Under the pieces are notes generated by a model. It was given only the letters and a program-made list of their open reading frames with translations, was not told the DNA's origin and did not search any database. The position numbers were made by a program, and so were the translations under genes. 64,000 nt of DNA from Ruegeria sp. HKCCA6707 (lineage in GTDB: Bacteria; Pseudomonadota; Alphaproteobacteria; Rhodobacterales; Rhodobacteraceae), in contig NZ_WQEG01000007.1 in assembly GCF_013033515.1 (NCBI RefSeq), positions 62,001-126,000 of the forward strand. The letters run 5' to 3'. This document shows, one piece after another, positions 32,974 through 41,961 of this stretch (position 1 is its first letter; every line of letters begins with the position of its first letter).

Positions 32974-33663
32974 TCAGCTCAGACGATCCAATAACGCGGC
33001 CAGGACAGCCTTGTCTTCGGGGCTGCATTTGGCCACCCGGCTGCGCCAAAGCGTCGCCTGCGATTGCAGGATCAGCCCATCCGAAAGGATCTTGAGGTGA
33101 TTGGCCCGCAACGTTTCACCCGTCGATGTGATATCGGCAATCGCCTCGGCGGTTTCGTTCATGACCGTCCCTTCGGTCGCGCCCTGACTGTCGACCAGCG
33201 TGTAATCGGCCACGCCCGCATTGGCCAGAAACTCCCGCACCAGACGGTGGTATTTGGTGGCAATCCGCAGACGGTGCCCGTGTGTTTTGCGAAACGCCGC
33301 CGCAGCCGCATCCAGATCATCCAGCGTATCCACATCGACCCAGCAAGCCGGGGTCGCGATGATCAGATCAGCTTTGCCAAAGCCCAACTGCGCGATCTCT
33401 TCCACCTGTTGCTCCCAACGGGGCAGTTTTTCCTGCACAAGATCGATGCCGGTGACACCCAGATTGATCCGCCCTGCCGCCAGCTCACGCGGGATCTCCC
33501 CTGCGGACAGCAGGATCAACGAAACCCCGTCGATCCCTTCGACCTTACCGGCATATTCCCGATCCGACCCGCTGCGCGACAGGGTGATGCCGCGTTTTTC
33601 GAACCAGGAAAACGTCTTGTCCATCAGACGGCCCTTCGAGGGCACACCAAGTTTCAAACTCAT
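32974..33663 (-). CDS. hisG: ATP phosphoribosyltransferase, short form
   Basis: A 229-residue short-form HisG, the first enzyme of histidine synthesis (ATP + PRPP to phosphoribosyl-ATP). It begins LKLGVPSKGRLMDKTFSWFEKRG and carries GVTGIDLVQEKLP near 70 and the PRPP-loop region VDSQGATEGTVMNETAEAIADI with TSTGETLRANHLKIL near 160-190. It lacks the C-terminal regulatory ACT-like domain of long HisG, as expected for the form that needs HisZ. Its start overlaps the hisZ stop by 4 bases. Confidence 0.95.
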   Translation of the reverse strand: MSLKLGVPSKGRLMDKTFSWFEKRGITLSRSGSDREYAGKVEGIDGVSLILLSAGEIPRELAAGRINLGVTGIDLVQEKLPRWEQQVEEIAQLGFGKADLIIATPACWVDVDTLDDLDAAAAAFRKTHGHRLRIATKYHRLVREFLANAGVADYTLVDSQGATEGTVMNETAEAIADITSTGETLRANHLKILSDGLILQSQATLWRSRVAKCSPEDKAVLAALLDRLS

Positions 33664-34748
33664 TGCCCGGCCTCCTCAACGCTTAGCATAAGGTCCGGGC
33701 GAATTACGCCCCCAACCGCCGGGATCTCGGCCCCGCCACCAAGTTGCCGGGTCAGCGCGTCGTACCGACCGCCCGTTGCCACAGGCGGCAAATCGGGGCG
33801 GCCTTCGGCGTAGAAGCCAAAGACAAAACCGTCATAATATTCCATTGAGGTGCGACCATAAGAGGCCTCGAAATCCAGCCGCTCCACATCCACCCCACGC
33901 GCCTGAAGCGCCGCAATACGGGCCTCGAGCCGATCCAAGGCGGGGGTGATCTGGGGCAGATCCACCGCCACGTCGCGCAGCTGTTCCAGCGCAAAAGGCA
34001 TGGTTTCGCGCACATTCAGCAAGGTTTCGAGCCCGGCCAGCTCGGAATCCGAAATCGGAGCTGTCTCCCGATCTTCGCGCAGCGCTTCGATCCGCGCCTC
34101 GATCTCGGCGGCCCGGCGCTTGCCGATCATCGGTGCGCCAACGGCCAACGGGTCCGCCGCATTCAGCAGAGCGTCGCGGGTTTCAGGCCCGGCGGCACGA
34201 CCCGCAAAACGGTCCAGCAAATGGCGGAACCGGCGCGGACGCCAAAGATGGCGCATCAACGCGGCTTTGCGGCGCTCGGTCGTCTGAAGCCCTGCAACCG
34301 CTGCTATCAGAATGCCGATGTCACCGGTCGCCGCCCGCAGCGGCAGACCTCGCAACTGTAATGCGATCAGGGAGAACACCTCGGCATCGGCACCGGCGGG
34401 ATCGACGCGGTCAAAGACCTCATACCCCACCTGAATGTATTCATTGGCCCGGTCCGGGTCGTGTTCCTGTCGGCGAAAAACCTCACCGGAATAGGTATAG
34501 CGCGCGGGTTCTGCCCCTTCCGACATGTGCATCTGCACCACCGGCAAGGTGAAATCCGGGCGCAGCATCTGCTCACCGCGCAATGCATCCGATGTTACAT
34601 AGGCGCGCGCGCGGATATCTTCGCCATAGAGGTCCAGCAGAGTGTCCGCCGGTTGCAGCAGCGGCGGATCAACGATTTGCGCGCCTGCGGCCTCGAACCT
34701 CACGCGCATCATCGCGGCGCGGGCCTGTATCTGAGAACGGTTGGCCAT
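33660..34748 (-). CDS. hisZ: ATP phosphoribosyltransferase regulatory subunit
   Basis: A 362-residue HisS-like paralogue that lacks aminoacylation activity and forms a hetero-octamer with short HisG, conferring activity and histidine feedback. It keeps the class II fold (QPADTLLDLYGEDIRARAY near 28, LRPDFTLPVVQMH near 62, ARYTYSGEVFRRQ near 82) but lacks a full motif 3. It sits between hisS and hisG with 3- and 4-base spacing or overlap, the arrangement usual in this group. Confidence 0.93.
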   Translation of the reverse strand: MANRSQIQARAAMMRVRFEAAGAQIVDPPLLQPADTLLDLYGEDIRARAYVTSDALRGEQMLRPDFTLPVVQMHMSEGAEPARYTYSGEVFRRQEHDPDRANEYIQVGYEVFDRVDPAGADAEVFSLIALQLRGLPLRAATGDIGILIAAVAGLQTTERRKAALMRHLWRPRRFRHLLDRFAGRAAGPETRDALLNAADPLAVGAPMIGKRRAAEIEARIEALREDRETAPISDSELAGLETLLNVRETMPFALEQLRDVAVDLPQITPALDRLEARIAALQARGVDVERLDFEASYGRTSMEYYDGFVFGFYAEGRPDLPPVATGGRYDALTRQLGGGAEIPAVGGVIRPDLMLSVEEAGQ

Positions 34749-34751
34749 GGC

Positions 34752-36278
34752 TCAGTCCTGATTGTCCAGAATTTCGCGCACCTTGGCGACCAGATCACCG
34801 CGCGGCACTTCGAACTGGCTGGGGCGTTCCTTCCATTCCTCAAGCGTGGCGCTTTCGGCGATCTTGGCACCGAGGATCAGGTCTTTGATCTGCACGATCC
34901 CTTTGGCCTTTTCATCCCCGCCTTCGATCACCGCGACCGGCGAATTGCGCTTGTCCGCGTATTTCAGCTGATTGCCGAAATTTTTCGGGTTGCCCAGATA
35001 AACCTCGGCCCGGATCCCCGCATTGCGCAGCTCGGCCACCATGGCCTGATAATCGGCCATCCGGTCCCGGTCCATCACCGTCATGACCACGGGGCCCTTG
35101 GCCTGCGCGCTGATCCGACCCTTTTCGCGCAGCGCCGCCAGCAGGCGGTCAACACCGATCGAGATACCGGTCGCGGGCACTTCCTGCCCCGTGAACCGTT
35201 TGACCAGATCGTCGTAACGACCACCGCCCGCGACCGAGCCGAACTGCCGCTTGCGGCCTTTTTCATCGAAGATCTCAAAGGTCAGTTCGGCCTCATAGAC
35301 CGGTCCGGTGTAATAACCCAAGCCGCGCACGACCGAGGGGTCTATCTCGATCCGATCCGATCCATAGCCCCCTGCAGCCAGCAAGTCGCCGATCTGTTCC
35401 AACTCTCGAATGCCTTGGTTGCCAACAATAGAGGTTCCTACCGCTGCCCGCAGATTTTGTAGAGTTTTTGCCGTATCGCCGCTTCTGGAGGTAAGAAAAG
35501 CAATAACGGGCTCAGCTTGCATTTCAGTCAAGCCCACACCGTCAATAAAAGCGCCGGAAGCATCCTCGCGCCCCGTAGTCAGAAGTTCGCGAACACCTGC
35601 TTCACCGACTTTGTCAAACTTATCAATCGTTCGAAGTACGGCATCCTTCATTTCCGAACCACTAGCCGCTCCTGGCAGAAGCGTATTCGCAACAAAATCT
35701 ACTTCACCAAATACACTCTCCAAAACACCATTCAGAACCTTGCGGTTGTTGACCCGCACCAGATAATCGCCGCGTGGAATACCCACGTCTTCAAGCGTTT
35801 CGGACAGCATCGCACAGATCTCGGCATCTGCGGCCATCGAGGCCGTACCCACCGTATCCGCATCGCATTGATAAAACTGACGATACCGCCCCGGCCCTGG
35901 CTTTTCGTTGCGCCAGACCGGACCCATCGCATAACGGCGATAAGGTGTGGGCAGATCGTTGCGGTGTTGCGCATAGACACGGGCCAAAGGCGCGGTCAGG
36001 TCATAGCGCAGGGCCATCCAGTCACCGTTTCCGCCCTCGTCAAACTCCTGCCAGGCAAAGACGCCCTCATTCGGGCGGTCGACGTCGGGCAGGAACTTGC
36101 CCAGCGCCTCGACGGTTTCGACCGCGCTGCTCTCCAAGGCGTCAAAGCCGTAACGATGATAGACACCCGCAATCGTCCGCAGCATCTCGGTGCGCTGCGT
36201 GACTTCCTCGCCGAAATAGTCACGGAACCCTTTTGGCGTTACGGCCTTGGGGCGGGGCTGTTTCTTGGGCTTGGCCAT
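34752..36278 (-). CDS. hisS: Histidyl-tRNA synthetase
   Basis: A 508-residue class II aminoacyl-tRNA synthetase that charges tRNA-His. Motif 2 is [21 protein letters not shown] near 117-137, the histidine A motif [12 protein letters not shown] near 306, motif 3 [12 protein letters not shown] near 350, and the C-terminal anticodon domain covers about the last 100 residues. Residues about 178-293 (35400-35745) are encoded by DNA of clearly lower G+C (near 50 %) and different codon use than the flanks (60-67 %), suggesting recombination within the gene. It leads the hisS-hisZ-hisG operon. Confidence 0.95.
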   Translation of the reverse strand: MAKPKKQPRPKAVTPKGFRDYFGEEVTQRTEMLRTIAGVYHRYGFDALESSAVETVEALGKFLPDVDRPNEGVFAWQEFDEGGNGDWMALRYDLTAPLARVYAQHRNDLPTPYRRYAMGPVWRNEKPGPGRYRQFYQCDADTVGTASMAADAEICAMLSETLEDVGIPRGDYLVRVNNRKVLNGVLESVFGEVDFVANTLLPGAASGSEMKDAVLRTIDKFDKVGEAGVRELLTTGREDASGAFIDGVGLTEMQAEPVIAFLTSRSGDTAKTLQNLRAAVGTSIVGNQGIRELEQIGDLLAAGGYGSDRIEIDPSVVRGLGYYTGPVYEAELTFEIFDEKGRKRQFGSVAGGGRYDDLVKRFTGQEVPATGISIGVDRLLAALREKGRISAQAKGPVVMTVMDRDRMADYQAMVAELRNAGIRAEVYLGNPKNFGNQLKYADKRNSPVAVIEGGDEKAKGIVQIKDLILGAKIAESATLEEWKERPSQFEVPRGDLVAKVREILDNQD

Positions 36279-36401
36279 CGGGGGCGTCCTTCGCGGTCAT
36301 GTTCCGCGCGCGGTCTATCCCATGGCCCGCATCGGGGCAAGGCGCGCTTTCGCTGGCCTTGGTGCCGTTGGGGCGGTATGACCCCCGCAAAGGAGACCAC
36401 C

Positions 36402-36596
36402 ATGCAGCATCTGGAAGAACAGATCGCCCACCTGACCCGCACCGTGGACGAGTTGAATGCGGTCGTGACCGGCCAGCAATCTGAAATCGACCGCCTGACG
36501 CGCCGGGTCGAGATGTTGCTGCAACGCGAGGCCGAACGGTCGCAAGAAGGTTCGGGCGGTGTTGTCTTCGGCGACGAACGCCCGCCGCATTACTAA
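36402..36596 (+). CDS. slyX: SlyX family protein
   Basis: A 64-residue SlyX protein: an N-terminal coiled coil (LEEQIAHLTRTVDELNAVV and on to residue 45, with heptad leucines) and the terminal PPHY that marks the family. The ATG at 36402 follows AAAGGAGACCACC. The function of SlyX is not established. It is divergent from hisS and convergent with dnaE. Confidence 0.88.
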   Translation: MQHLEEQIAHLTRTVDELNAVVTGQQSEIDRLTRRVEMLLQREAERSQEGSGGVVFGDERPPHY

Positions 36597-36693
36597 CCGT
36601 ACACGCCAGGTCTTTCTCAGAAAGGCGTGCAAGCCACATATACTTTTACGGCCCCCGCCTCCGACCGGAGTGTCAGCGACTTGGTTGACAGTA

Positions 36694-39600
36694 TTATATC
36701 TCCTCAACCATCATCACGCCTTCCAGAGATTTGATGGCCCCCTTGATCTGTGGGGTGATTGGGAAATCCTGACCCAGATCCATTTCAACATCGCCGGGCA
36801 GGCCCGGGTCGAGCAACAGCAATTGGATCGGCCCGCGCGCGGCCCCTTTGGTAGCGGTTGCCGCGTCTTCCAGAACCTTGGCCACGGTGGGCAATGCTTG
36901 CGCTTCGTCAACAAAAATGCGCAGGCCCGTTGCCCCGGCCTCGGCGACGACCGAATCCACCGGGCCAACGGATCGGCCCAGCAGCTTTAGTTGGTCAGCC
37001 TCCATCGTGGCCTCAGCGGTCAGCACCACTTGAGCGCCGGTTTCCAGAAACTCACGGCATTTCTCTAGCGTGTCCGAGAACAAGGTCACCTCATACGCCC
37101 CGGTCGGGTCAGAGAGCTGCGCAAAGGCAAAGCGGTTACCCCGCGCCGACTTCCGTTCCTGCCGCCCAGCCACAACCCCGGCCATTTTGGCGATCAACGG
37201 GCCTGAACGCGCCTTTTCTGTCACCTCGTCCAGCGTGAGAACCTGCTTGCGCTTCAGCGCGGGCATATAGTCGTCCAGCGGATGGCCCGACAGGTAAAAG
37301 CCGATAGCCTTGAACTCTTCGCTCAGCCGTTCAGCAGGCAGCCAATCGGGCGAGGGCGACAAGCGCGGCTCGGGCAGATCATCCCCTGCCTCACCAAACA
37401 ACGACACCTGGTTCGAGTTTTTCTGCTCATGAATCGCAGCCGAATATTGCACCAGCGGATCAAGGCTTTCGAACACGCGGCGGCGGTTCTTGTCGAGCTC
37501 ATCAAAGGCCCCCGCCCGCGCCAGCATTTCCAGCGGACGTTTGCCGACCTTCTTCAAATCGACCCGGCGGGCGAAATCAAACAGGTTGACGAAGGGTTTA
37601 TCGTTCTGGTCGCCCTGAGCGTGCCTAGAGCGTCGCCCTTCGACCACAAGATTCATCGCCTCGACACCCACATTCTTGAGCGCGCCCAGCGCATAAACCA
37701 AATGGCCGTCCGCCACGTCGAAGGTCGCCAAAGACCGGTTCACGCAGGGCGGCACATAGGGCAGTTCCAACCCTTTGCGGACCTCTTCAAAGTAAACCGC
37801 CAGCTTATCGGTCAGATGGATATCGCAGTTCATGACACCTGCCATGAACTCCACCGGATGGTTCGCCTTCAGCCAGCCGGTCTGATAGCTGACCACCGCA
37901 TAGGCCGCCGCGTGGGATTTGTTGAAACCATAGTTGGCGAATTTATCCAACAGGTTCCAGACCTCGGTCGCCTTGGCCTCATCCACATTATTCTCGGCCG
38001 CGCCCTTGAGGAACTTGGGCCGCTCGGCATCCATCGCCTCCTGGATTTTCTTGCCCATCGCGCGCCGCAACAGATCGGCCCCACCCAGGCTATAGCCTGC
38101 CATTTCCTGCGCGATCTGCATCACCTGTTCCTGATAGACGATGATGCCCTGGGTTTCGTCCAGAATATGATCGATGGAGGGATGTAGCGTGTCCCGTTCG
38201 CTCAGCTTGTTCTTGACCTCGCAGAACTTTGGAATGTTCTCCATCGGGCCCGGGCGGTATAGCGCCACAAGCGCAATAATATCCTCGATACAGTCCGGCT
38301 TCATCCGCTTGAGCGCATCCATCATGCCGCTGGATTCCACCTGGAACACGGCCACCGTCTTGGCTGCGGAATAGAGCTTATAGGTTGCCTCATCATCCAG
38401 CGGAATCGCGTTGATCTGGTTCTCGGCCCCTTCGGCAGGCTCATAAAGCTCTGTGCCATCGGCGGCGATATGAAGCGGGCGGCCTGACTTGAAAATCAAA
38501 TCCATCGCGTTCTGGATCACGGTCAGTGTTTTCAAACCCAGAAAGTCGAACTTCACCAGCCCCGCTTGTTCAACCCATTTCATATTGAACTGGGTCGCGG
38601 GCATATCCGAGCGCGGATCCTGATAGATCGGCACCAGCGCGTCCAAGGGTCGATCCCCGATCACCACACCCGCCGCATGAGTCGAGGCATTGCGCAACAG
38701 ACCTTCGACCTGTTGACCGTAGTTGAGCAGCCGTTCGACAACCTCTTCACTGCGCGCCTCTTCCCTCAGGCGCGGCTCGTCTTTCAACGCTTTTTCGATG
38801 CCGACGGGTTTAACCCCTTCAACCGGGATCATCTTGGACAGGCGGTCCACTTGCCCGTAAGGCATCTGCAACACCCGCCCGATATCGCGCACCGCAGCCT
38901 TGGACAGCAACGCGCCAAAGGTGATGATCTGGCCCACCTTGTCGCGCCCGTATTTCTTCTGCACATAGCGGATCACCTCTTCGCGGCGGTCCATACAGAA
39001 GTCGATATCGAAGTCGGGCATCGACACCCGTTCGGGATTCAAAAACCGTTCGAACAGCAGCGAATAGCGCAACGGGTCAAGGTCGGTGATCGTCAGCGCA
39101 TAAGCCACCAGCGACCCTGCACCCGAGCCGCGCCCCGGACCAACCGGAATGTCGTGATCCTTGGCCCATTGGATAAAGTCTGCAACAATCAGGAAATAGC
39201 CGGGAAAGCCCATGCCTTCGATGATGCCCAGCTCAAAATCCAGCCGCTCCTGGTATTCCTCAGGCGTCACCGCATGGGGGATCACGGCCAGACGCTTCTG
39301 CAAGCCTTCATTGGCAATGCGGCGCAGTTCGGCCACCTCGTCGTCGGCAAATTTCGGCAGGATCGGATCGCGGCGATAGGCCATGAAAGCACAGCGCCTG
39401 GCAATCTCAACTGTGTTTTCAATCGCCTCGGGCAGATCGGCAAACAGGGTGGCCATTTCCTGTTGCGACTTGAAATAATGCTGCGCCGTCAGGCGGCGGC
39501 GATCTTCCTGCTGATCGACATAAGCACCTTCGGAAATACAGATCAGCGCATCATGCGCCTCATACATGTCCGAGGTCGGGAAATACACATTATTGGTGGC

Positions 39601-40221
39601 AACCAGCGGCAGATCCTTGGCATAAGCCATTTCAACGTGACCCCGCTCGGTCCGCTTTTCGGCCTCGGGCTGTCCATCCTCGCCCGGATGGCGCTGCAAT
39701 TCGATGTAAAGACGATCCGGGAACATCCCCGCCAACCGGTCCACCAGAGCCTCGGCCGCAGGGCGCTGACCTTGCTGCAGTAGCATGCCAACCGGCCCAT
39801 CCGGCCCTCCGGTCAGGCAGATCAAGCCTGCTGACCGCTCGGCCAATTCCTCCAGCGTGACCTGCGGCAACTGCCCACCCTTGTCCACATAGAGGCACGA
39901 GCTGAGCTTCATCAGGTTTTCATACCCTGTCTCAGACTGTGCCAGTAGCACCAATGGTGCAGGTGTTTTCGGCTTTTCACCCGGCTGTGCCTGAACATAG
40001 GTCAGATCGACCTGACACCCCATAATGGGCTGAATACCTGCACCACTGGCCGACACCGAAAACTCCAGTGCCGAAAACATAGAGTTGGTATCCGTCACCG
40101 CAACGGCGGGCATCTCCATCTGCGCGCACAAGGCAGGCAGCTTTTTCAGCCGCACAGCGCCTTCCAGCAGCGAATATTCGGTGTGAACACGTAGGTGAAT
40201 GAATCGAGGGGAACTGCTCAT
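36694..40221 (-). CDS. dnaE: DNA polymerase III alpha subunit
   Basis: A 1175-residue replicative polymerase subunit of the DnaE1 type. The N-terminal PHP domain starts FIHLRVHTEYSLLEGAV at residue 7, the polymerase catalytic aspartates lie in MPDFDIDFCMDRREEVI near 400, GPGRGSGAGSLVAYAL near 360 marks the palm region, and an OB fold (IAKMAGVVAGRQERKSARGN) lies near 1015 before the tau-binding C-terminus. Length is standard. It is a single gene whose end is 97 bases from slyX. Confidence 0.96.
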   Translation of the reverse strand: MSSSPRFIHLRVHTEYSLLEGAVRLKKLPALCAQMEMPAVAVTDTNSMFSALEFSVSASGAGIQPIMGCQVDLTYVQAQPGEKPKTPAPLVLLAQSETGYENLMKLSSCLYVDKGGQLPQVTLEELAERSAGLICLTGGPDGPVGMLLQQGQRPAAEALVDRLAGMFPDRLYIELQRHPGEDGQPEAEKRTERGHVEMAYAKDLPLVATNNVYFPTSDMYEAHDALICISEGAYVDQQEDRRRLTAQHYFKSQQEMATLFADLPEAIENTVEIARRCAFMAYRRDPILPKFADDEVAELRRIANEGLQKRLAVIPHAVTPEEYQERLDFELGIIEGMGFPGYFLIVADFIQWAKDHDIPVGPGRGSGAGSLVAYALTITDLDPLRYSLLFERFLNPERVSMPDFDIDFCMDRREEVIRYVQKKYGRDKVGQIITFGALLSKAAVRDIGRVLQMPYGQVDRLSKMIPVEGVKPVGIEKALKDEPRLREEARSEEVVERLLNYGQQVEGLLRNASTHAAGVVIGDRPLDALVPIYQDPRSDMPATQFNMKWVEQAGLVKFDFLGLKTLTVIQNAMDLIFKSGRPLHIAADGTELYEPAEGAENQINAIPLDDEATYKLYSAAKTVAVFQVESSGMMDALKRMKPDCIEDIIALVALYRPGPMENIPKFCEVKNKLSERDTLHPSIDHILDETQGIIVYQEQVMQIAQEMAGYSLGGADLLRRAMGKKIQEAMDAERPKFLKGAAENNVDEAKATEVWNLLDKFANYGFNKSHAAAYAVVSYQTGWLKANHPVEFMAGVMNCDIHLTDKLAVYFEEVRKGLELPYVPPCVNRSLATFDVADGHLVYALGALKNVGVEAMNLVVEGRRSRHAQGDQNDKPFVNLFDFARRVDLKKVGKRPLEMLARAGAFDELDKNRRRVFESLDPLVQYSAAIHEQKNSNQVSLFGEAGDDLPEPRLSPSPDWLPAERLSEEFKAIGFYLSGHPLDDYMPALKRKQVLTLDEVTEKARSGPLIAKMAGVVAGRQERKSARGNRFAFAQLSDPTGAYEVTLFSDTLEKCREFLETGAQVVLTAEATMEADQLKLLGRSVGPVDSVVAEAGATGLRIFVDEAQALPTVAKVLEDAATATKGAARGPIQLLLLDPGLPGDVEMDLGQDFPITPQIKGAIKSLEGVMMVEEI

Positions 40222-40560
40222 AGCGCAACGCTAACCCAGCCCGTGCCCGGGCAAAAGAAGGAACCGACAAGAAAAACTGCCTATCAATTCATCGCTGATT
40301 ATTCGGGATTTCCTGAAGGTGCTTCGGGATCTTCTGGCGACCCACTCATAAATCTATTTCTTTCCAGAGCCTTACACCTTGCGTCGGCGCAACCATCGTT
40401 GAGCGGCGCATACAATTGTGCACAAAACAGGCAGTTTTTCTTGCCAGATCCGCCGCGCTGTTTCTAACATCTGACGGCAAGCTACCGCCCGCCACTCTTT
40501 CTACGTCGCATCGAAGGAGGGCCACAGGGGCGCAACCGGGTAAGGCGACGGGTTTCTCGA
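40222..40560. promoter_or_regulatory. 339-base intergenic region, dnaE and xdhA promoters
   Basis: This gap separates divergent dnaE and xdhA. It is richer in A+T than its surroundings. A perfect palindrome TTGTGCACAA lies at 40416-40425, about 135 bases before xdhA, and could be an operator. A strong GAAGGAGGG lies at 40515-40523, 38 bases too far upstream to serve the xdhA ATG. I see no gene here; the short open frames give no recognisable protein. Confidence 0.5.
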
Positions 40561-41961
40561 ATGAACATCACGTTTCTTCTGAACGGAGAGACAGTGGAGC
40601 TGACGAATGTCAATCCGACGACAACGCTGTTGGATTGGCTGCGCGAAGAGCGCGGGCTGACCGGCACCAAAGAAGGCTGCAACGAGGGCGATTGCGGGGC
40701 CTGCACCGTTATGGTGACGGAAGCGGACAGCGCCAAGGCACTGAATGCCTGCATCCTGTTCCTGCCGCAACTGCACGGCAAGGCGATCCGCACTGTCGAA
40801 GGTGCCAGCGGACCAGATAAAGAGCCCCACCCGGTGCAACAGGCCATGGTCGATTTGCATGGCTCACAATGCGGGTTCTGTACGCCCGGCTTTATCATGT
40901 CGATGGTTGCCAGCCACACGAATGGCGCGACCGACCATGACACCCAACTTGCGGGCAACCTTTGCCGCTGCACCGGTTATGCCCCGATCATCCGCGCTGC
41001 CAAAGCAGCCGAAACCCGGGATGTTCCCGACTGGATCACATCCGACCAATCCTTCTTCTGTTCTCAAATACCTCGGGGGGAGGCTGAAAGCCGGGGGGCA
41101 GAGCCCCCCTCCCACCTGCCCGAAAACAGCAATGAATTGGCAGAGCTCTACGTGCAACACCCCGACGCAACACTGATCGCTGGGGCAACCGATGTGGGCC
41201 TTTGGGTGACCAAACAGTTGCGCGATCTGGGCCCGGTCATCTTTCTCAACCGCTGCGATGATCTGAAACAGATCACCCTCACCGAAGAAGAGATCCACAT
41301 TGGCGCCATGGTCGATATGAACCGGCTGGGTGACGCCCTGACCGACCTGCACCCGTCTTATGCGGAAATGATCTGCCGCTACGCCAGTGTGCAAATTCGC
41401 CATGCGGCCACAGTTGGCGGCAACATCGCCAATGGCTCCCCTATCGGAGACAACCCGCCAGCCCTCATCGCGCTTGGCGCCACCCTGCATCTGCGCAAAG
41501 GCAATGCGCGGCGGTCGATCCCGCTTGAAGACTTCTTCATCGACTATGGCAAACAGGATCGCGCACCCGGTGAATTCGTCGAGCACGTCACCGTCCCGCG
41601 CCAGCCGGACAGGCTGAAAACCTATAAGCTCAGCAAACGGTTCGATCAGGATATTTCGGCTGTCTGCGGCTGTTTCAATATCACCGTAACGAATGGCACG
41701 GTTACCCGGGCACGTATCGCTTTTGGCGGTATGGCGGGCATTCCGAAACGCGCCACCCACGTCGAAGCCGCCATGATCGGCAAATCCTGGACACTCGACA
41801 CGATCCACGCCGCGCTGCCTGCGTTTGAACAGGACTTCGCCCCTCTCACGGATATGCGCGCCTCCGCCACTTACCGCCTGCAAACCGCCAAAGCGATGCT
41901 GGAACGCTATTACCGCGAAGATCAGGGCGAGATCACAAATGTGTTGGAGGTGTCCGCATGA
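40561..41961 (+). CDS. xdhA: Xanthine dehydrogenase small subunit (2Fe-2S and FAD)
   Basis: A 466-residue XdhA that carries electrons from the Moco subunit to NAD. The N-terminal ferredoxin domain has [12 protein letters not shown] near residue 40 and the second cluster QCGFCTPGF near 102 with [11 protein letters not shown] near 134. The FAD domain begins near 195 ([16 protein letters not shown]) and contains [20 protein letters not shown] near 283. Between them, residues about 164-185 are encoded by a palindromic genome repeat (41052-41114) read in frame, replacing or extending the normal linker. The ATG at 40561 fits homologues but has no close ribosome binding site. It overlaps xdhB by 4 bases. 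Confidence 0.95.
   Translation: MNITFLLNGETVELTNVNPTTTLLDWLREERGLTGTKEGCNEGDCGACTVMVTEADSAKALNACILFLPQLHGKAIRTVEGASGPDKEPHPVQQAMVDLHGSQCGFCTPGFIMSMVASHTNGATDHDTQLAGNLCRCTGYAPIIRAAKAAETRDVPDWITSDQSFFCSQIPRGEAESRGAEPPSHLPENSNELAELYVQHPDATLIAGATDVGLWVTKQLRDLGPVIFLNRCDDLKQITLTEEEIHIGAMVDMNRLGDALTDLHPSYAEMICRYASVQIRHAATVGGNIANGSPIGDNPPALIALGATLHLRKGNARRSIPLEDFFIDYGKQDRAPGEFVEHVTVPRQPDRLKTYKLSKRFDQDISAVCGCFNITVTNGTVTRARIAFGGMAGIPKRATHVEAAMIGKSWTLDTIHAALPAFEQDFAPLTDMRASATYRLQTAKAMLERYYREDQGEITNVLEVSA
41052..41114 (-). repeat. Palindromic repeat copy 2, in frame inside xdhA
   Basis: Read on the minus strand this 63-base stretch ends with CGAGGTATTTGAGAACAGAA then GAAG, matching copies 1 and 4, and contains the G-rich hairpin GGGGGGCTCTGCCCCCC. 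Unlike the other copies it lies inside a gene: 21 codons in frame in the xdhA linker between the 2Fe-2S and FAD domains. The low-complexity protein sequence it makes ([11 protein letters not shown]) has no domain character. Confidence 0.88.

Noticed and set aside
36602..36628. Nested hairpin CACGCC / GGCGTG after slyX as terminator
   Set aside because: The stem is interrupted and no T-run follows; too weak to list as a terminator.
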